Below, piece by piece: positions 46,233 through 54,276 of a DNA stretch of 64,000 nt. The stretch lies in contig NZ_LZNS01000001.1 in the NCBI RefSeq assembly GCF_001984575.1, positions 7,083,012-7,147,011 on the forward strand, written 5' to 3'. Position numbers and translations under genes: made by a program. The notes beneath the pieces were generated by a model that was given only the letters and a program-made list of their open reading frames with translations, searched no databases and was not told the origin of the DNA. This DNA comes from Streptomyces sp. MP131-18 (GTDB taxonomy: Bacteria > Actinomycetota > Actinomycetes > Streptomycetales > Streptomycetaceae). Within the stretch, counting starts at the first letter, position 1. Every line of letters begins with the position of its first letter.

Positions 46233-47999
46233 GTGGTATCCCAGAACGACGACAGCAACCGCGGCATCCGGCCCGGTCGAGGGTCAGACGACTCGACCGG
46301 ACAGATTGCCGACCTTGAGCAGGAGATCACCGTCCTGCGCCGAAAGCTGGCCGACTCTCCGCGGCACACTCGGATTCTCGAGGAGCGGATCGTCGAGCTT
46401 CAGACCAACCTGGCCGGCGTATCGGCGCAGAACGAACGACTGGCGAGCACGCTCCGCGAGGCGCGCGACCAGATCGTCGCCCTCAAGGAAGAAGTCGACC
46501 GGCTCGCCCAGCCGCCCTCCGGCTTCGGTGTCTTCCTGTGCGCCAACGACGACGAGACCGCCGACATCTTCACCGGTGGCCGCAAGCTCCGGGTCAACGT
46601 CAGCCCGGGCCTGGAGCTCGCCGACCTCAGGCGTGGCCAGGAGGTCATGCTCAACGAGGCGCTCAACGTCGTGTCCGCCATGGAGTTCGAGAGCGCCGGG
46701 GACATCGTCACGCTCAAGGAGGTCCTCGAGGACGGTGAGCGCGCCCTGGTCGTCGGCCACACCGACGAGGAACGGGTGGTCAAGCTCGCCGATCCGCTGA
46801 TGGACCTCACGCTGCGGGCCGGCGACGCGCTGCTGCTCGAGCCGCGTTCCGGCTACGTCTTCGAGGTCGTGCCCAAGAGCGAGGTCGAGGAGCTGGTCCT
46901 CGAAGAGGTCCCGGACATCGACTACACGAAGATCGGCGGCCTCGGCGGCCAGATCGAGCTGATCCGGGACGCCGTCGAGCTGCCCTACCTGTACCCCGAC
47001 CTCTTCCGGGAGCACGAGCTGCGCCCGCCCAAGGGTGTGCTGCTCTACGGCCCGCCCGGCTGCGGCAAGACGCTCATCGCAAAGGCCGTCGCCAACTCGC
47101 TGGCCAAGAAGGTCGCCGAGGTCACGGGGCAGCCCGCGGGCAAGAGCTTCTTCCTCAACATCAAGGGCCCGGAGCTGCTGAACAAGTACGTCGGCGAGAC
47201 CGAGCGGCATATCCGCCTGGTCTTCCAGCGGGCCCGTGAAAAGGCCAGCGAGGGCACGCCCGTCATCGTCTTCTTCGACGAGATGGACTCCCTCTTCCGT
47301 ACCCGCGGCTCCGGTGTCAGCTCGGACGTGGAGAACACGATCGTTCCGCAGCTGCTCTCGGAGATCGACGGGGTGGAGGGCCTGGAGAACGTCATCGTCA
47401 TCGGCGCCTCCAACCGCGAGGACATGATCGACCCGGCGATCCTGCGCCCGGGACGGCTCGACGTCAAGATCAAGATTGAGCGCCCGGACGCCGAGGCCGC
47501 GCGGGACATCTTCTCGAAGTACCTCACGCCGCGGCTGCCGCTGCACGCCGAGGACGTCTCCGAGCACCGCGGCAGTGCCGAGGCGACCGTGGCCGGCATG
47601 ATCCAGACGGTCGTGGAGCAGATGTACGCCGAGACCGAGGAGAACCGTTTCCTGGAGGTCACCTACGCCAACGGTGACAAGGAGGTCCTGTACTTCAAGG
47701 ACTTCAACTCCGGCGCCATGATCGAAAACATCGTGGACCGGGCGAAGAAGATGGCCATCAAGGACTTCCTCGACCACGACCAGAAGGGTCTGCGGGTCTC
47801 CCACCTGCTGTCCGCCTGCGTGGACGAGTTCAAGGAGAACGAGGACCTGCCCAACACCACCAACCCGGACGACTGGGCCCGCATCTCCGGCAAGAAGGGT
47901 GAGCGGATCGTCTTCATCCGCACGCTCGTCACCGGGAAGCAGGGCGGCGACACCGGCCGGTCCATCGACACGGTGGCGAACACCGGACAATACCTGTAG
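46233..47999 (+). CDS. arc: Proteasome-activating AAA ATPase (Mpa/ARC), 588 aa
   Basis: Forms the hexameric ring that recognises Pup, unfolds pupylated proteins and threads them into the 20S proteasome. N-terminal coiled coil (about 25-90, the Pup-binding part), two OB domains (95-235), AAA domain with Walker A GPPGCGKT (273-280), Walker B VFFDEMD (Asp349/Glu350) and sensor ASNRED. It ends in GQYL, the C-terminal tail that docks into PrcA pockets. GTG at 46233 gives the usual 588-residue length. A hairpin separates it from dop. Confidence 0.96.
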   Translation: MVSQNDDSNRGIRPGRGSDDSTGQIADLEQEITVLRRKLADSPRHTRILEERIVELQTNLAGVSAQNERLASTLREARDQIVALKEEVDRLAQPPSGFGVFLCANDDETADIFTGGRKLRVNVSPGLELADLRRGQEVMLNEALNVVSAMEFESAGDIVTLKEVLEDGERALVVGHTDEERVVKLADPLMDLTLRAGDALLLEPRSGYVFEVVPKSEVEELVLEEVPDIDYTKIGGLGGQIELIRDAVELPYLYPDLFREHELRPPKGVLLYGPPGCGKTLIAKAVANSLAKKVAEVTGQPAGKSFFLNIKGPELLNKYVGETERHIRLVFQRAREKASEGTPVIVFFDEMDSLFRTRGSGVSSDVENTIVPQLLSEIDGVEGLENVIVIGASNREDMIDPAILRPGRLDVKIKIERPDAEAARDIFSKYLTPRLPLHAEDVSEHRGSAEATVAGMIQTVVEQMYAETEENRFLEVTYANGDKEVLYFKDFNSGAMIENIVDRAKKMAIKDFLDHDQKGLRVSHLLSACVDEFKENEDLPNTTNPDDWARISGKKGERIVFIRTLVTGKQGGDTGRSIDTVANTGQYL

Positions 48000-48012
48000 T
48001 GCGACGAGCATT

Positions 48013-48048
48013 CGGCTGCGGGGCACGCGAGGGCGGGCCCCGCAGCCG
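48013..48048 (+). terminator. Stem-loop between arc and dop
   Basis: CGGCTGCGGGGC (48013-48024) and its complement (48037-48048) form a 12-bp stem with a 12-nt loop, so arc and dop can be expressed separately. Confidence 0.65.
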
Positions 48049-48113
48049 AGCACGTTTCCCAGACAGTCCTGAAGGAAACCCGCAGTGATCTCCTCACCGC
48101 ACCCCGTGTCGCC

Positions 48114-48119
48114 TACGCT
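48114..48119 (+). promoter_or_regulatory. -10 element upstream of dop
   Basis: TACGCT at 48114-48119, 51 nt before the dop ATG and after the arc terminator. Confidence 0.4.
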
Positions 48120-48170
48120 CGTACCCAGCAGCGGGACGGTGAGGAGCCGCCGCCGGGCAAGGAGGGCCGC

Positions 48171-49682
48171 ATGACTGTACGGCGAGTGATGGGCATCGAG
48201 ACCGAGTACGGCGTCTCCGTGCCCGGCCACCCGAACGCCAACGCCATGCTCACCTCGTCCCAGGTCGTGAACGCCTACGCGGCGGCCATGCACCGCGCAC
48301 GGCGGGCGCGCTGGGATTTCGAGGAGGAGAACCCGCTGCGTGACGCGCGGGGCTTCGACCTGGCCCGGGACAACGCGGACGCCAGCCAGCTGACCGACGA
48401 GGACATCGGCCTGGCCAACGTCATCCTGACCAACGGGGCGCGGCTGTACGTCGACCACGCGCACCCCGAGTACAGCGCCCCGGAGACCACCAGCCCGATG
48501 GACGCGCTGCTGTGGGACAAAGCGGGCGAGCGGATCATGGCGGAGGCGGCGCGCCGTGCCGCGGAGGTGCCGGGCGCCCAGCCGATCCACCTCTACAAGA
48601 ACAACACGGACAACAAGGGCGCCTCGTACGGCACCCACGAGAATTACCTGATGAAGCGGGAGACGCCGTTCTCCGACATCGTGCGCCACCTGACGCCTTT
48701 CTTCGTCTCGCGGCAGGTCGTCTGCGGCGCGGGCCGGGTCGGCGTCGGGCAGGACGGCGGCGAGCACGGGTTCCAGCTCAGCCAGCGCGCCGACTACTTC
48801 GAGGTCGAAGTGGGCCTGGAGACGACACTGAAGCGGCCCATCATCAACACCAGGGACGAGCCGCACGCCGACGCGGAGCGTTACCGCAGGCTGCACGTGA
48901 TCATCGGCGACGCCAACCTCTCCGAGGTCTCCACCTATCTCAAGCTGGGCACCACCGCGCTGGTGCTCTCGATGATCGAGGACGGCTTCATCGCCGTCGA
49001 CCTCGCCGTCGACCAGCCGGTTCGTACCCTGCACCGGGTCAGTCACGATCCGTCGCTGCGCGAGCAGGTCACCCTGCGCAGCGGGCGGTCACTGACCGCC
49101 GTGCAGCTCCAGATGGAGTACTGCGAGCTGGCCAGGAAGTACGTCGACCAGCGCTGGGGCGCCGACGCGGACCCGCAGACCACCGACGTGCTCGACCGCT
49201 GGGAGGAAGTGCTCGGGCGTCTGGAGCGGGACCCGATGAGCCTGGCCGGCCAGCTGGACTGGGTCGCCAAGCGGGAGCTGATGGAGGGCTACCGCCGGCG
49301 GGACGGCCTCGGCTGGGAGGCGGCCAGGCTGCACCTGGTGGATCTCCAGTACGCCGACGTCCGCCCGGACAAGGGCCTGTACAACCGTCTGGCGGCCCGC
49401 GGCCGGATGACCCGGCTGCTGTCGGAGGAGGACATCCTGCGCGCCCAGAGCAGCCCGCCCGAGGACACCAGGGCCTACTTCAGGGGCCGCTGCCTTGAGC
49501 AGTACGCCGATGACGTCGCCGCCGCCTCGTGGGACTCCGTGATCTTCGATCTGCCGGGGCGCGATTCCCTCCAGCGCGTGCCCACCATGGACCCGCTGCG
49601 CGGGACACGGGAGCACGTAAAGGACCTGCTGGACCGCTGCGCGACGGCCGAGGATCTTGTTCGTGCGCTCTCGGGAGGCTGA
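48171..49682 (+). CDS. dop: Pup deamidase/depupylase, 503 aa
   Basis: Converts the C-terminal Gln of Pup to Glu and also removes Pup from substrates, using bound ATP. Glutamine-synthetase-like fold: GIETEYG with Glu10, the catalytic Asp95 in RLYVDHAHPEYSAPE, and NTRDEPHADAERYRRLHVI. It has the Dop loop (about residues 41-80, RWDFEEENPLRDARGFDL) that distinguishes Dop from PafA. AAGGAGGGCCGC precedes the ATG. It is followed by pup, 122 bp downstream. Confidence 0.96.
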   Translation: MTVRRVMGIETEYGVSVPGHPNANAMLTSSQVVNAYAAAMHRARRARWDFEEENPLRDARGFDLARDNADASQLTDEDIGLANVILTNGARLYVDHAHPEYSAPETTSPMDALLWDKAGERIMAEAARRAAEVPGAQPIHLYKNNTDNKGASYGTHENYLMKRETPFSDIVRHLTPFFVSRQVVCGAGRVGVGQDGGEHGFQLSQRADYFEVEVGLETTLKRPIINTRDEPHADAERYRRLHVIIGDANLSEVSTYLKLGTTALVLSMIEDGFIAVDLAVDQPVRTLHRVSHDPSLREQVTLRSGRSLTAVQLQMEYCELARKYVDQRWGADADPQTTDVLDRWEEVLGRLERDPMSLAGQLDWVAKRELMEGYRRRDGLGWEAARLHLVDLQYADVRPDKGLYNRLAARGRMTRLLSEEDILRAQSSPPEDTRAYFRGRCLEQYADDVAAASWDSVIFDLPGRDSLQRVPTMDPLRGTREHVKDLLDRCATAEDLVRALSGG

Positions 49683-49759
49683 TATGCCGCCGATCCGGGA
49701 ATCATGGAGGTGGTTCCCGGACGTTGTAGCAAAGAAGGGCCGATGTCAGCCCCGGCTAG

Positions 49760-49765
49760 TAGGGT
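49760..49765 (+). promoter_or_regulatory. -10 element upstream of pup
   Basis: TAGGGT 39 nt before the pup ATG, in the 122-bp gap after dop. Confidence 0.4.
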
Positions 49766-49804
49766 CTGATCTTGATACTTCGAGCAGAGCATGGGGTGAG
49801 GGAA

Positions 49805-50023
49805 ATGGCGACGAAGGACACGGGCGGCGGCCAGCAGAGGGCGTCGCGCACCAGCGAAGAGGCCGAGGAGCAGACTCAGGACGCGGAGGTCTCCGAGGAC
49901 CTCAAGGAGCGCCAGGAGGCTCTGACGGACGACGTGGACTCGGTGCTGGACGAGATCGATGAGGTGCTCGAGTCCAATGCCGAGGACTTCGTGCGCAGCT
50001 TCGTGCAGAAGGGCGGCCAGTGA
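49805..50023 (+). CDS. pup: Prokaryotic ubiquitin-like protein Pup, 72 aa
   Basis: The modifier attached to lysines of proteins destined for the proteasome. Largely disordered with a Glu/Asp-rich helix (LKERQEALTDDVDSVLDEID) that binds Arc, and the C-terminus DFVRSFVQKGGQ. The final Gln means Dop must deamidate it before PafA can ligate it. GGTGAGGG precedes ATG 49805. The gene lies between dop and prcB in the conserved order. Confidence 0.97.
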   Translation: MATKDTGGGQQRASRTSEEAEEQTQDAEVSEDLKERQEALTDDVDSVLDEIDEVLESNAEDFVRSFVQKGGQ

Positions 50024-50076
50024 CACTGGCCGTCCGGCGGCCGCACGACCCGGGTGGATCTTCAGCATGTGACGGG

Positions 50077-50089
50077 TAGGGTCCCTGCC
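50077..50089 (+). promoter_or_regulatory. -10 element directly before an in-frame ATG upstream of prcB
   Basis: TAGGGT at 50077-50082 ends 7 nt before ATG 50090, which is in frame with prcB; a leaderless longer product is possible in addition to the GTG 50174 start. Confidence 0.45.
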
Positions 50090-50173
50090 ATGCGCTGCCC
50101 GAAGTCCCGGCCGCACTGCCGGATCGGGGCAGCGAACCGTTTCTCTGCCTGCTCAACTCCTGGAAGGAAACCT

Positions 50174-51019
50174 GTGGCGGCCAACTCCCACGACCAGGGG
50201 CGACTCCCGGCGGCCTTCCTGCGGCCGGGGTCCTCCTCCTTTTTCGACTTCCTCTCCGACTACGCCCCCGAGCGCCTGCCCGGCGGCCGGGCGCTGCCTC
50301 CGGTGGAGGGCCCGGTGGAGACGGTGCACGGCACCACGATCGTGGCGGCCGTGTTCGCCGGCGGCGTGGTCCTCGCCGGTGACCGCAGGGCCACCATGGG
50401 CAATATGATCGCCCAGCGCGACGTGGAAAAGGTCTTTCCCACCGACGAGTTCTCCGCGGTCGGCATCGCCGGCACGGCCGGGCTCGCGGTCGAGATGGTG
50501 AGGCTGTTCCAGCTGGAGCTCGAGCACTTCGAGAAGGTCGAGGGCCACGTGCTCTCCCTCGAGGGCAAGGCCAACCGGCTGTCCACCATGATCCGCGGCA
50601 ATCTCGGCATGGCCATGCAGGGCCTGGCCGTCGTGCCGATGTTCGCCGGCTATGACCTGGACCGACGGCGGGGCCGGATCTTCTCCTACGACGTGACCGG
50701 CGGCCGTTCCGAGGAGCTGGGCTTCGCCGCCGTCGGTTCCGGCTCGGTCTTCGCCCGCGGCTCGCTCAAGAAGCTGCACCGCGAGGACCTCGGCGAGCAG
50801 GAGACCACCACGGCCGTGGTGCAGGCGCTCTACGACGCGGCGGACGAGGACTCCGCGACGGGCGGCCCCGACCTGGCCCGGCGGATCTTCCCCATCGTCA
50901 CGGTGATCACCGAGGATGGGTTCCGCAGGCTCGCCGAGGCGGAGGTCTCCGAGATCGCCAGGGCGGTGCACGAGGCCCGGCTACAGCTGCCGAACGGGCC
51001 GCAGGCGCCGGTTCTGTAG
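50174..51019 (+). CDS. prcB: 20S proteasome beta subunit precursor, 281 aa
   Basis: The catalytic subunit. A 53-residue propeptide (to VETVHG) is removed autocatalytically to expose Thr54 (TTIVAAVFAGGVVLAGDRRA), the N-terminal nucleophile; the Asp and Lys partners lie in GDRRAT and VEKVFP. GTG at 50174 follows GGAAGGAAA and gives the normal length. An in-frame ATG at 50090 with its own promoter-like box could add 28 residues to the propeptide. The alpha subunit gene follows after 49 bp. Confidence 0.96.
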   Translation: MAANSHDQGRLPAAFLRPGSSSFFDFLSDYAPERLPGGRALPPVEGPVETVHGTTIVAAVFAGGVVLAGDRRATMGNMIAQRDVEKVFPTDEFSAVGIAGTAGLAVEMVRLFQLELEHFEKVEGHVLSLEGKANRLSTMIRGNLGMAMQGLAVVPMFAGYDLDRRRGRIFSYDVTGGRSEELGFAAVGSGSVFARGSLKKLHREDLGEQETTTAVVQALYDAADEDSATGGPDLARRIFPIVTVITEDGFRRLAEAEVSEIARAVHEARLQLPNGPQAPVL

Positions 51020-51068
51020 ATTCCCGCCCGGTAACACTTTCCGACGGACAGGAAGGGACGAATAGCCG

Positions 51069-51845
51069 GTGTCGACGCCGTTCTATGTCTCACCCCAGCA
51101 GGCCATGGCGGACCGCGCGGAGTATGCGCGCAAGGGCATCGCGCGCGGGCGCAGCCTGGTCGTGCTCCAGTACGCCGACGGCATCGTGTTCGTCGCGGAG
51201 AATCCCTCGCGCGCGCTGCACAAGGTCAGCGAGATCTACGACCGGATCGCCTTCGCCGCGACCGGCAAGTACAACGAGTACGAGAATCTGCGGATCGGTG
51301 GCACGCGCTACGCCGACCTGCGCGGCTACACCTTCGACCGCCAGGACGTGAAGGCGAGGGGGCTGGCCAATCTTTACGCCCAGACCCTGGGGAACATTTT
51401 TTCCAGCGGCGCGGAGAAGCCCTACGAGGTGGAGCTGCTGGTAGCCGAGGTCGGCGAGACACCGGCGGACGACGAGATCTACCGGCTGCCGCACGACGGT
51501 TCGATCATCGACGAGCACGGTTCGGTCGCGGTCGGGGGCAATTCGGACCAGATCGGCAGCTACCTCGATCAGCGGCACCGGGACGACATGGGCCTGGGCG
51601 AGGCGCTGCGGCTGGCGGTCGAGTCGCTCGGCCGCGACCCCGGCGGCAACGACAGGGAGTTGACGGCGGACCAGCTCGAGGTCGCGCTGCTCGACAGGAA
51701 CCGGCCGCAGCAGCGGAAGTTCAAGCGTGTGCTCGGCCAGCAGCTCGCCCGGCTGCTCGAAACCGAGGCGGCACCCCCGGCGGCCGAGGCGGAGGAGCAG
51801 GAGGAGGGCACGGAGTCCGCGCCCGAGGCCGGCTCCGAGGACTGA
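51069..51845 (+). CDS. prcA: 20S proteasome alpha subunit, 258 aa
   Basis: Forms the outer heptameric rings that gate entry and dock Arc. It starts with the alpha-type N-terminus MSTPFYVSPQQAMADRAEYA, followed by ARGRSLVVLQYADGIVFVAE; no catalytic Thr. The acidic C-terminal tail (about 235-258) is typical of Streptomyces. GTG at 51069 has AGGAAGG upstream. It ends against the convergent lacI-type gene with a shared hairpin. Confidence 0.96.
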   Translation: MSTPFYVSPQQAMADRAEYARKGIARGRSLVVLQYADGIVFVAENPSRALHKVSEIYDRIAFAATGKYNEYENLRIGGTRYADLRGYTFDRQDVKARGLANLYAQTLGNIFSSGAEKPYEVELLVAEVGETPADDEIYRLPHDGSIIDEHGSVAVGGNSDQIGSYLDQRHRDDMGLGEALRLAVESLGRDPGGNDRELTADQLEVALLDRNRPQQRKFKRVLGQQLARLLETEAAPPAAEAEEQEEGTESAPEAGSED

Positions 51846-51848
51846 TCC

Positions 51849-52886
51849 TCACTCCGGTGCCCCAGGAGCCGCCGGCTCCTGGGGCACGGCCGTGGAGCCG
51901 CGGCGCACCAGCTCCACGGGGAGGACGGTGGCCCCCGGGCTCTCCCCGCGCAGGGCGGCCAGCAGGGCGCGCATCCCCGCCGCGCCCAGTTCCTCGCCCG
52001 GCAGCCGCACCGTCGTCAGCTCCGGCTCGACGGCGGTCGCCACCGTCAGATCGTCGAATCCGGTGACCGAGACGTCGTCCGGCACCCGCAGTCCGAGGCG
52101 CCGGGCGGCCTTGCACGCGCCCACGGCCAGCATGTCGTCGTCGCACACGAGCGCCGTGGGCCGCTCCGCCGCGGTCAGGGCGCGTTCCGCGGCCAGCACC
52201 CCGTCCGGCACCCCGATCGGGGCCCGCCGGGTGCCGACCAGGCGGGCGCCGCGCACCGCGGCCAGCTCCGCGGCCAGGACCCGCGCCCGTTCGCGGAACG
52301 TCCAGGAGTCCACGTCGGCCGCCACGTGCGCGAAGCGCCGGTGGCCGAGCGACAGCAGGTGCCGCGCGACCAGCCGCATGCCCGCGGCGATGTCCGGGTT
52401 CACGGTCGCCGCCGCCCCGGTGCCGGGCTCGCTGTCCAGCATGACCAGCGGCAGCCCCTCCCCGCTGAGCACCGCGAGGGCCTCGGCGGCCATCGAGGAG
52501 GCCAGCACGCCGTCCAGCGTGGCGCCGGCCGAGGCGAACGGGTCGCGGGCCGGGCCCGTTTCGAGCGGGGAGGTGTAGAGCACGACGCCGACGTCGTCCC
52601 CGGCCGCCACCCGTACCGCGCCGGCGTGCACCCGCGCGAAGAACTCGTTGGTCAGTGCGGGCACGACCACCAGCGCGGTGCGCGACCGGCCGAGCCGCAA
52701 AGTGCGGGCCGCCACGTTGGGCCGGTAGCCCAGCTCGCGGGCGGCGGCGCGTACCGCCTCGGCCCGGGCGGGGGAGACGCGGCCGTGCCACCGGTCGCGG
52801 AGCACGAGGGAAACGGTGGCCTGCGAGACCCCGGCCCGCTCCGCGACATCGCGGCTGGTGGGCCGGGGCGGCAGGGCGCCCCTCAC
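51849..52886 (-). CDS. LacI family transcriptional regulator, 345 aa
   Basis: An N-terminal LacI HTH (TSRDVAERAGVSQATVSLVLR, residues 10-30) with hinge helix (YRPNVAARTLRLGRSRTALV), then the periplasmic-binding-protein-like effector domain (ALVCDDDMLAVGACKAARRLG, VSVTGFDDLTVATAVEPELT). It lies divergent from an MFS transporter gene across 118 bp, the classical arrangement of a repressor and its target. The ligand, probably a sugar or nucleoside, is unknown. The pair sits inside the proteasome cluster between prcA and pafA, as in other Streptomyces. Confidence 0.88.
   Translation of the reverse strand: MRGALPPRPTSRDVAERAGVSQATVSLVLRDRWHGRVSPARAEAVRAAARELGYRPNVAARTLRLGRSRTALVVVPALTNEFFARVHAGAVRVAAGDDVGVVLYTSPLETGPARDPFASAGATLDGVLASSMAAEALAVLSGEGLPLVMLDSEPGTGAAATVNPDIAAGMRLVARHLLSLGHRRFAHVAADVDSWTFRERARVLAAELAAVRGARLVGTRRAPIGVPDGVLAAERALTAAERPTALVCDDDMLAVGACKAARRLGLRVPDDVSVTGFDDLTVATAVEPELTTVRLPGEELGAAGMRALLAALRGESPGATVLPVELVRRGSTAVPQEPAAPGAPE
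51858..51887. terminator. Bidirectional hairpin at the prcA/lacI convergence
   Basis: GTGCCCCAGGAGCC (51858-51870) and its exact complement (51874-51887) form a 14-bp stem with a 3-nt loop. It lies within the last codons of the lacI-type gene and 13 nt after the prcA stop. Confidence 0.7.
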
Positions 52887-52956
52887 CGCGCTCCCCGGCG
52901 CACGCGTTCTTCACTCATCGTCTGCGCTCCCGTCGTTTCCCGGAACCCGGCCATCG

Positions 52957-52983
52957 TACGTAGAATCACGGGGGTTATACGTA
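52957..52983. promoter_or_regulatory. Divergent promoter with two TACGTA sites
   Basis: TACGTA at 52957-52962 and again at 52978-52983, 21 bp apart (two helical turns). The -10-like TAGAAT (52961-52966) for the MFS gene overlaps the first copy. A plausible operator for the adjacent LacI regulator. Confidence 0.45.
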
Positions 52984-53004
52984 ACACTTCTGGAGGGTGC
53001 GGTC

Positions 53005-54267
53005 ATGGCCACGGGCTATCTGGAGCTGCTGCGGGCGGGGCATGTACTGCGGCTGCTCACCGGCACGCTGATCGGGCGGCTGCCGCACGGCACCGCCGCA
53101 CTGGCCATCGTGCTGTTCACCCGGGCCGAGGGCGGCGGGTATTCGCTGGCCGGGGTGTTCGCCGCGGTGCACGGTCTCGCCACCGCCGTCGGCCAGCCGC
53201 TCCTCGGCCGACTCGTCGACCTGTACGGGCAGTTCCGCGTGATGCTTCCCGCCGCCGTGGCATCCGCACTGGCGATGGGCCTGTTCGCCGTGGCCGGGAC
53301 CGAGCCGTTCGCGCTCGCCTGCGCCGCCGTCCTGGTCGCCGGTCTGACCACCCCGCCCCTGGAGGGCGGGCTGCGCGCGCTGTGGCCGAGCGTGTTGGGC
53401 CGTGGCGACCTCGTGCACCGCGCCTACGCCCTGGACGCGGTGGCGCAGGAGGTGATGTTCGCCGGCGGCCCGATGGTGGTGATGCTCCTCGTCGCCTTCT
53501 GGTCCGAGGCCGCCGCCCTGCTGGTGATCAACGCGGTCGGCGTGCTGGGCGCGCTGTCCGTCGTGGTGTCCGCGCCCTCGAGGCGCTGGCGCGGCGCGCC
53601 GCGCGAGGCGCACTGGCTGGGGGCCCTGCGCTCCCGGGGGTTGCTGGCGCTGCTCGGGTGCTTCTTCTTCGTCGGCGTCGCCCTGGGGGCCATCTCGGTC
53701 GCCGCCGTGGCCTACGCCGACGAGCGGGGGGACGAACTGGTGGCCAGCTACCTGCTGTCGGGACTCGGCGCGGGCGCCCTGCTCGGCGGTCTGTGGTACG
53801 GCGCGCGCTCGTGGGCGGGCGAGCCGGAGCGGCGGCTGCGGGCGCTGACCGCGGCGCTGGCCGTCTGCTATGTGCCGCTGGCCCTGGTACCGGAGCAGGT
53901 GGCCGCGATGACCGGGCTCGCCGCACTTGCCGGCGTCTTCCTGGCGCCTGGTCTGGCCTGCGCGTTCGTCGTCATCGACCGGCACGCCCCGGTCGGCACC
54001 GTGACGGAGGCCTTCTCCTGGCTGGTCACCACGTTCGGTGTCGGCGCGGCGGTGGGCACGGCCGTGGTGGGGCCGGTCATCGAGTCGGGCGGGGACGCGG
54101 CGGGGTTCGCCCTGGCCGGCGCGGGCGGCGTTCTTTCGTTCCTCGTGCTCCTCGCCACTCGGAGTGTTCTCGCAGTTCCGGGGGGTGTGTCCGGGGCGCC
54201 GCCGGAATCGGAAAATGATCGAAACGCCGCACGCGAACCCGGTTTCAGAAGCGAGCATCGGGCGTAA
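53005..54267 (+). CDS. MFS transporter, 420 aa
   Basis: About eleven to twelve hydrophobic helices (e.g. AALAIVLFTRA, LACAAVLVAGLTTPPLEG, ALLGCFFFVGVALGAISV). The MFS loop 2-3 motif is present as GQPLLGRLVDLYGQFR. ATG at 53005 follows TGGAGGG. Likely an exporter, controlled by the divergent LacI regulator. The C-terminal 25 residues are hydrophilic, and its last codons contain the -10 box of pafA. Confidence 0.85.
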   Translation: MATGYLELLRAGHVLRLLTGTLIGRLPHGTAALAIVLFTRAEGGGYSLAGVFAAVHGLATAVGQPLLGRLVDLYGQFRVMLPAAVASALAMGLFAVAGTEPFALACAAVLVAGLTTPPLEGGLRALWPSVLGRGDLVHRAYALDAVAQEVMFAGGPMVVMLLVAFWSEAAALLVINAVGVLGALSVVVSAPSRRWRGAPREAHWLGALRSRGLLALLGCFFFVGVALGAISVAAVAYADERGDELVASYLLSGLGAGALLGGLWYGARSWAGEPERRLRALTAALAVCYVPLALVPEQVAAMTGLAALAGVFLAPGLACAFVVIDRHAPVGTVTEAFSWLVTTFGVGAAVGTAVVGPVIESGGDAAGFALAGAGGVLSFLVLLATRSVLAVPGGVSGAPPESENDRNAAREPGFRSEHRA

Positions 54268-54276
54268 TGTTCACTC
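54265..54276 (+). promoter_or_regulatory. Leaderless promoter -10 box of pafA
   Basis: TAATGT at 54265-54270 ends 6 nt before the pafA ATG; TTTCAG 16 bp upstream can serve as -35. No ribosome-binding site precedes the ATG. Confidence 0.55.

Noticed and set aside
46284..49046. A 920-codon open frame opposite arc and dop
   Set aside because: Antisense shadow; composition is repetitive (Val/Leu/Gly/Asp/His) and both genes on the plus strand are certain.
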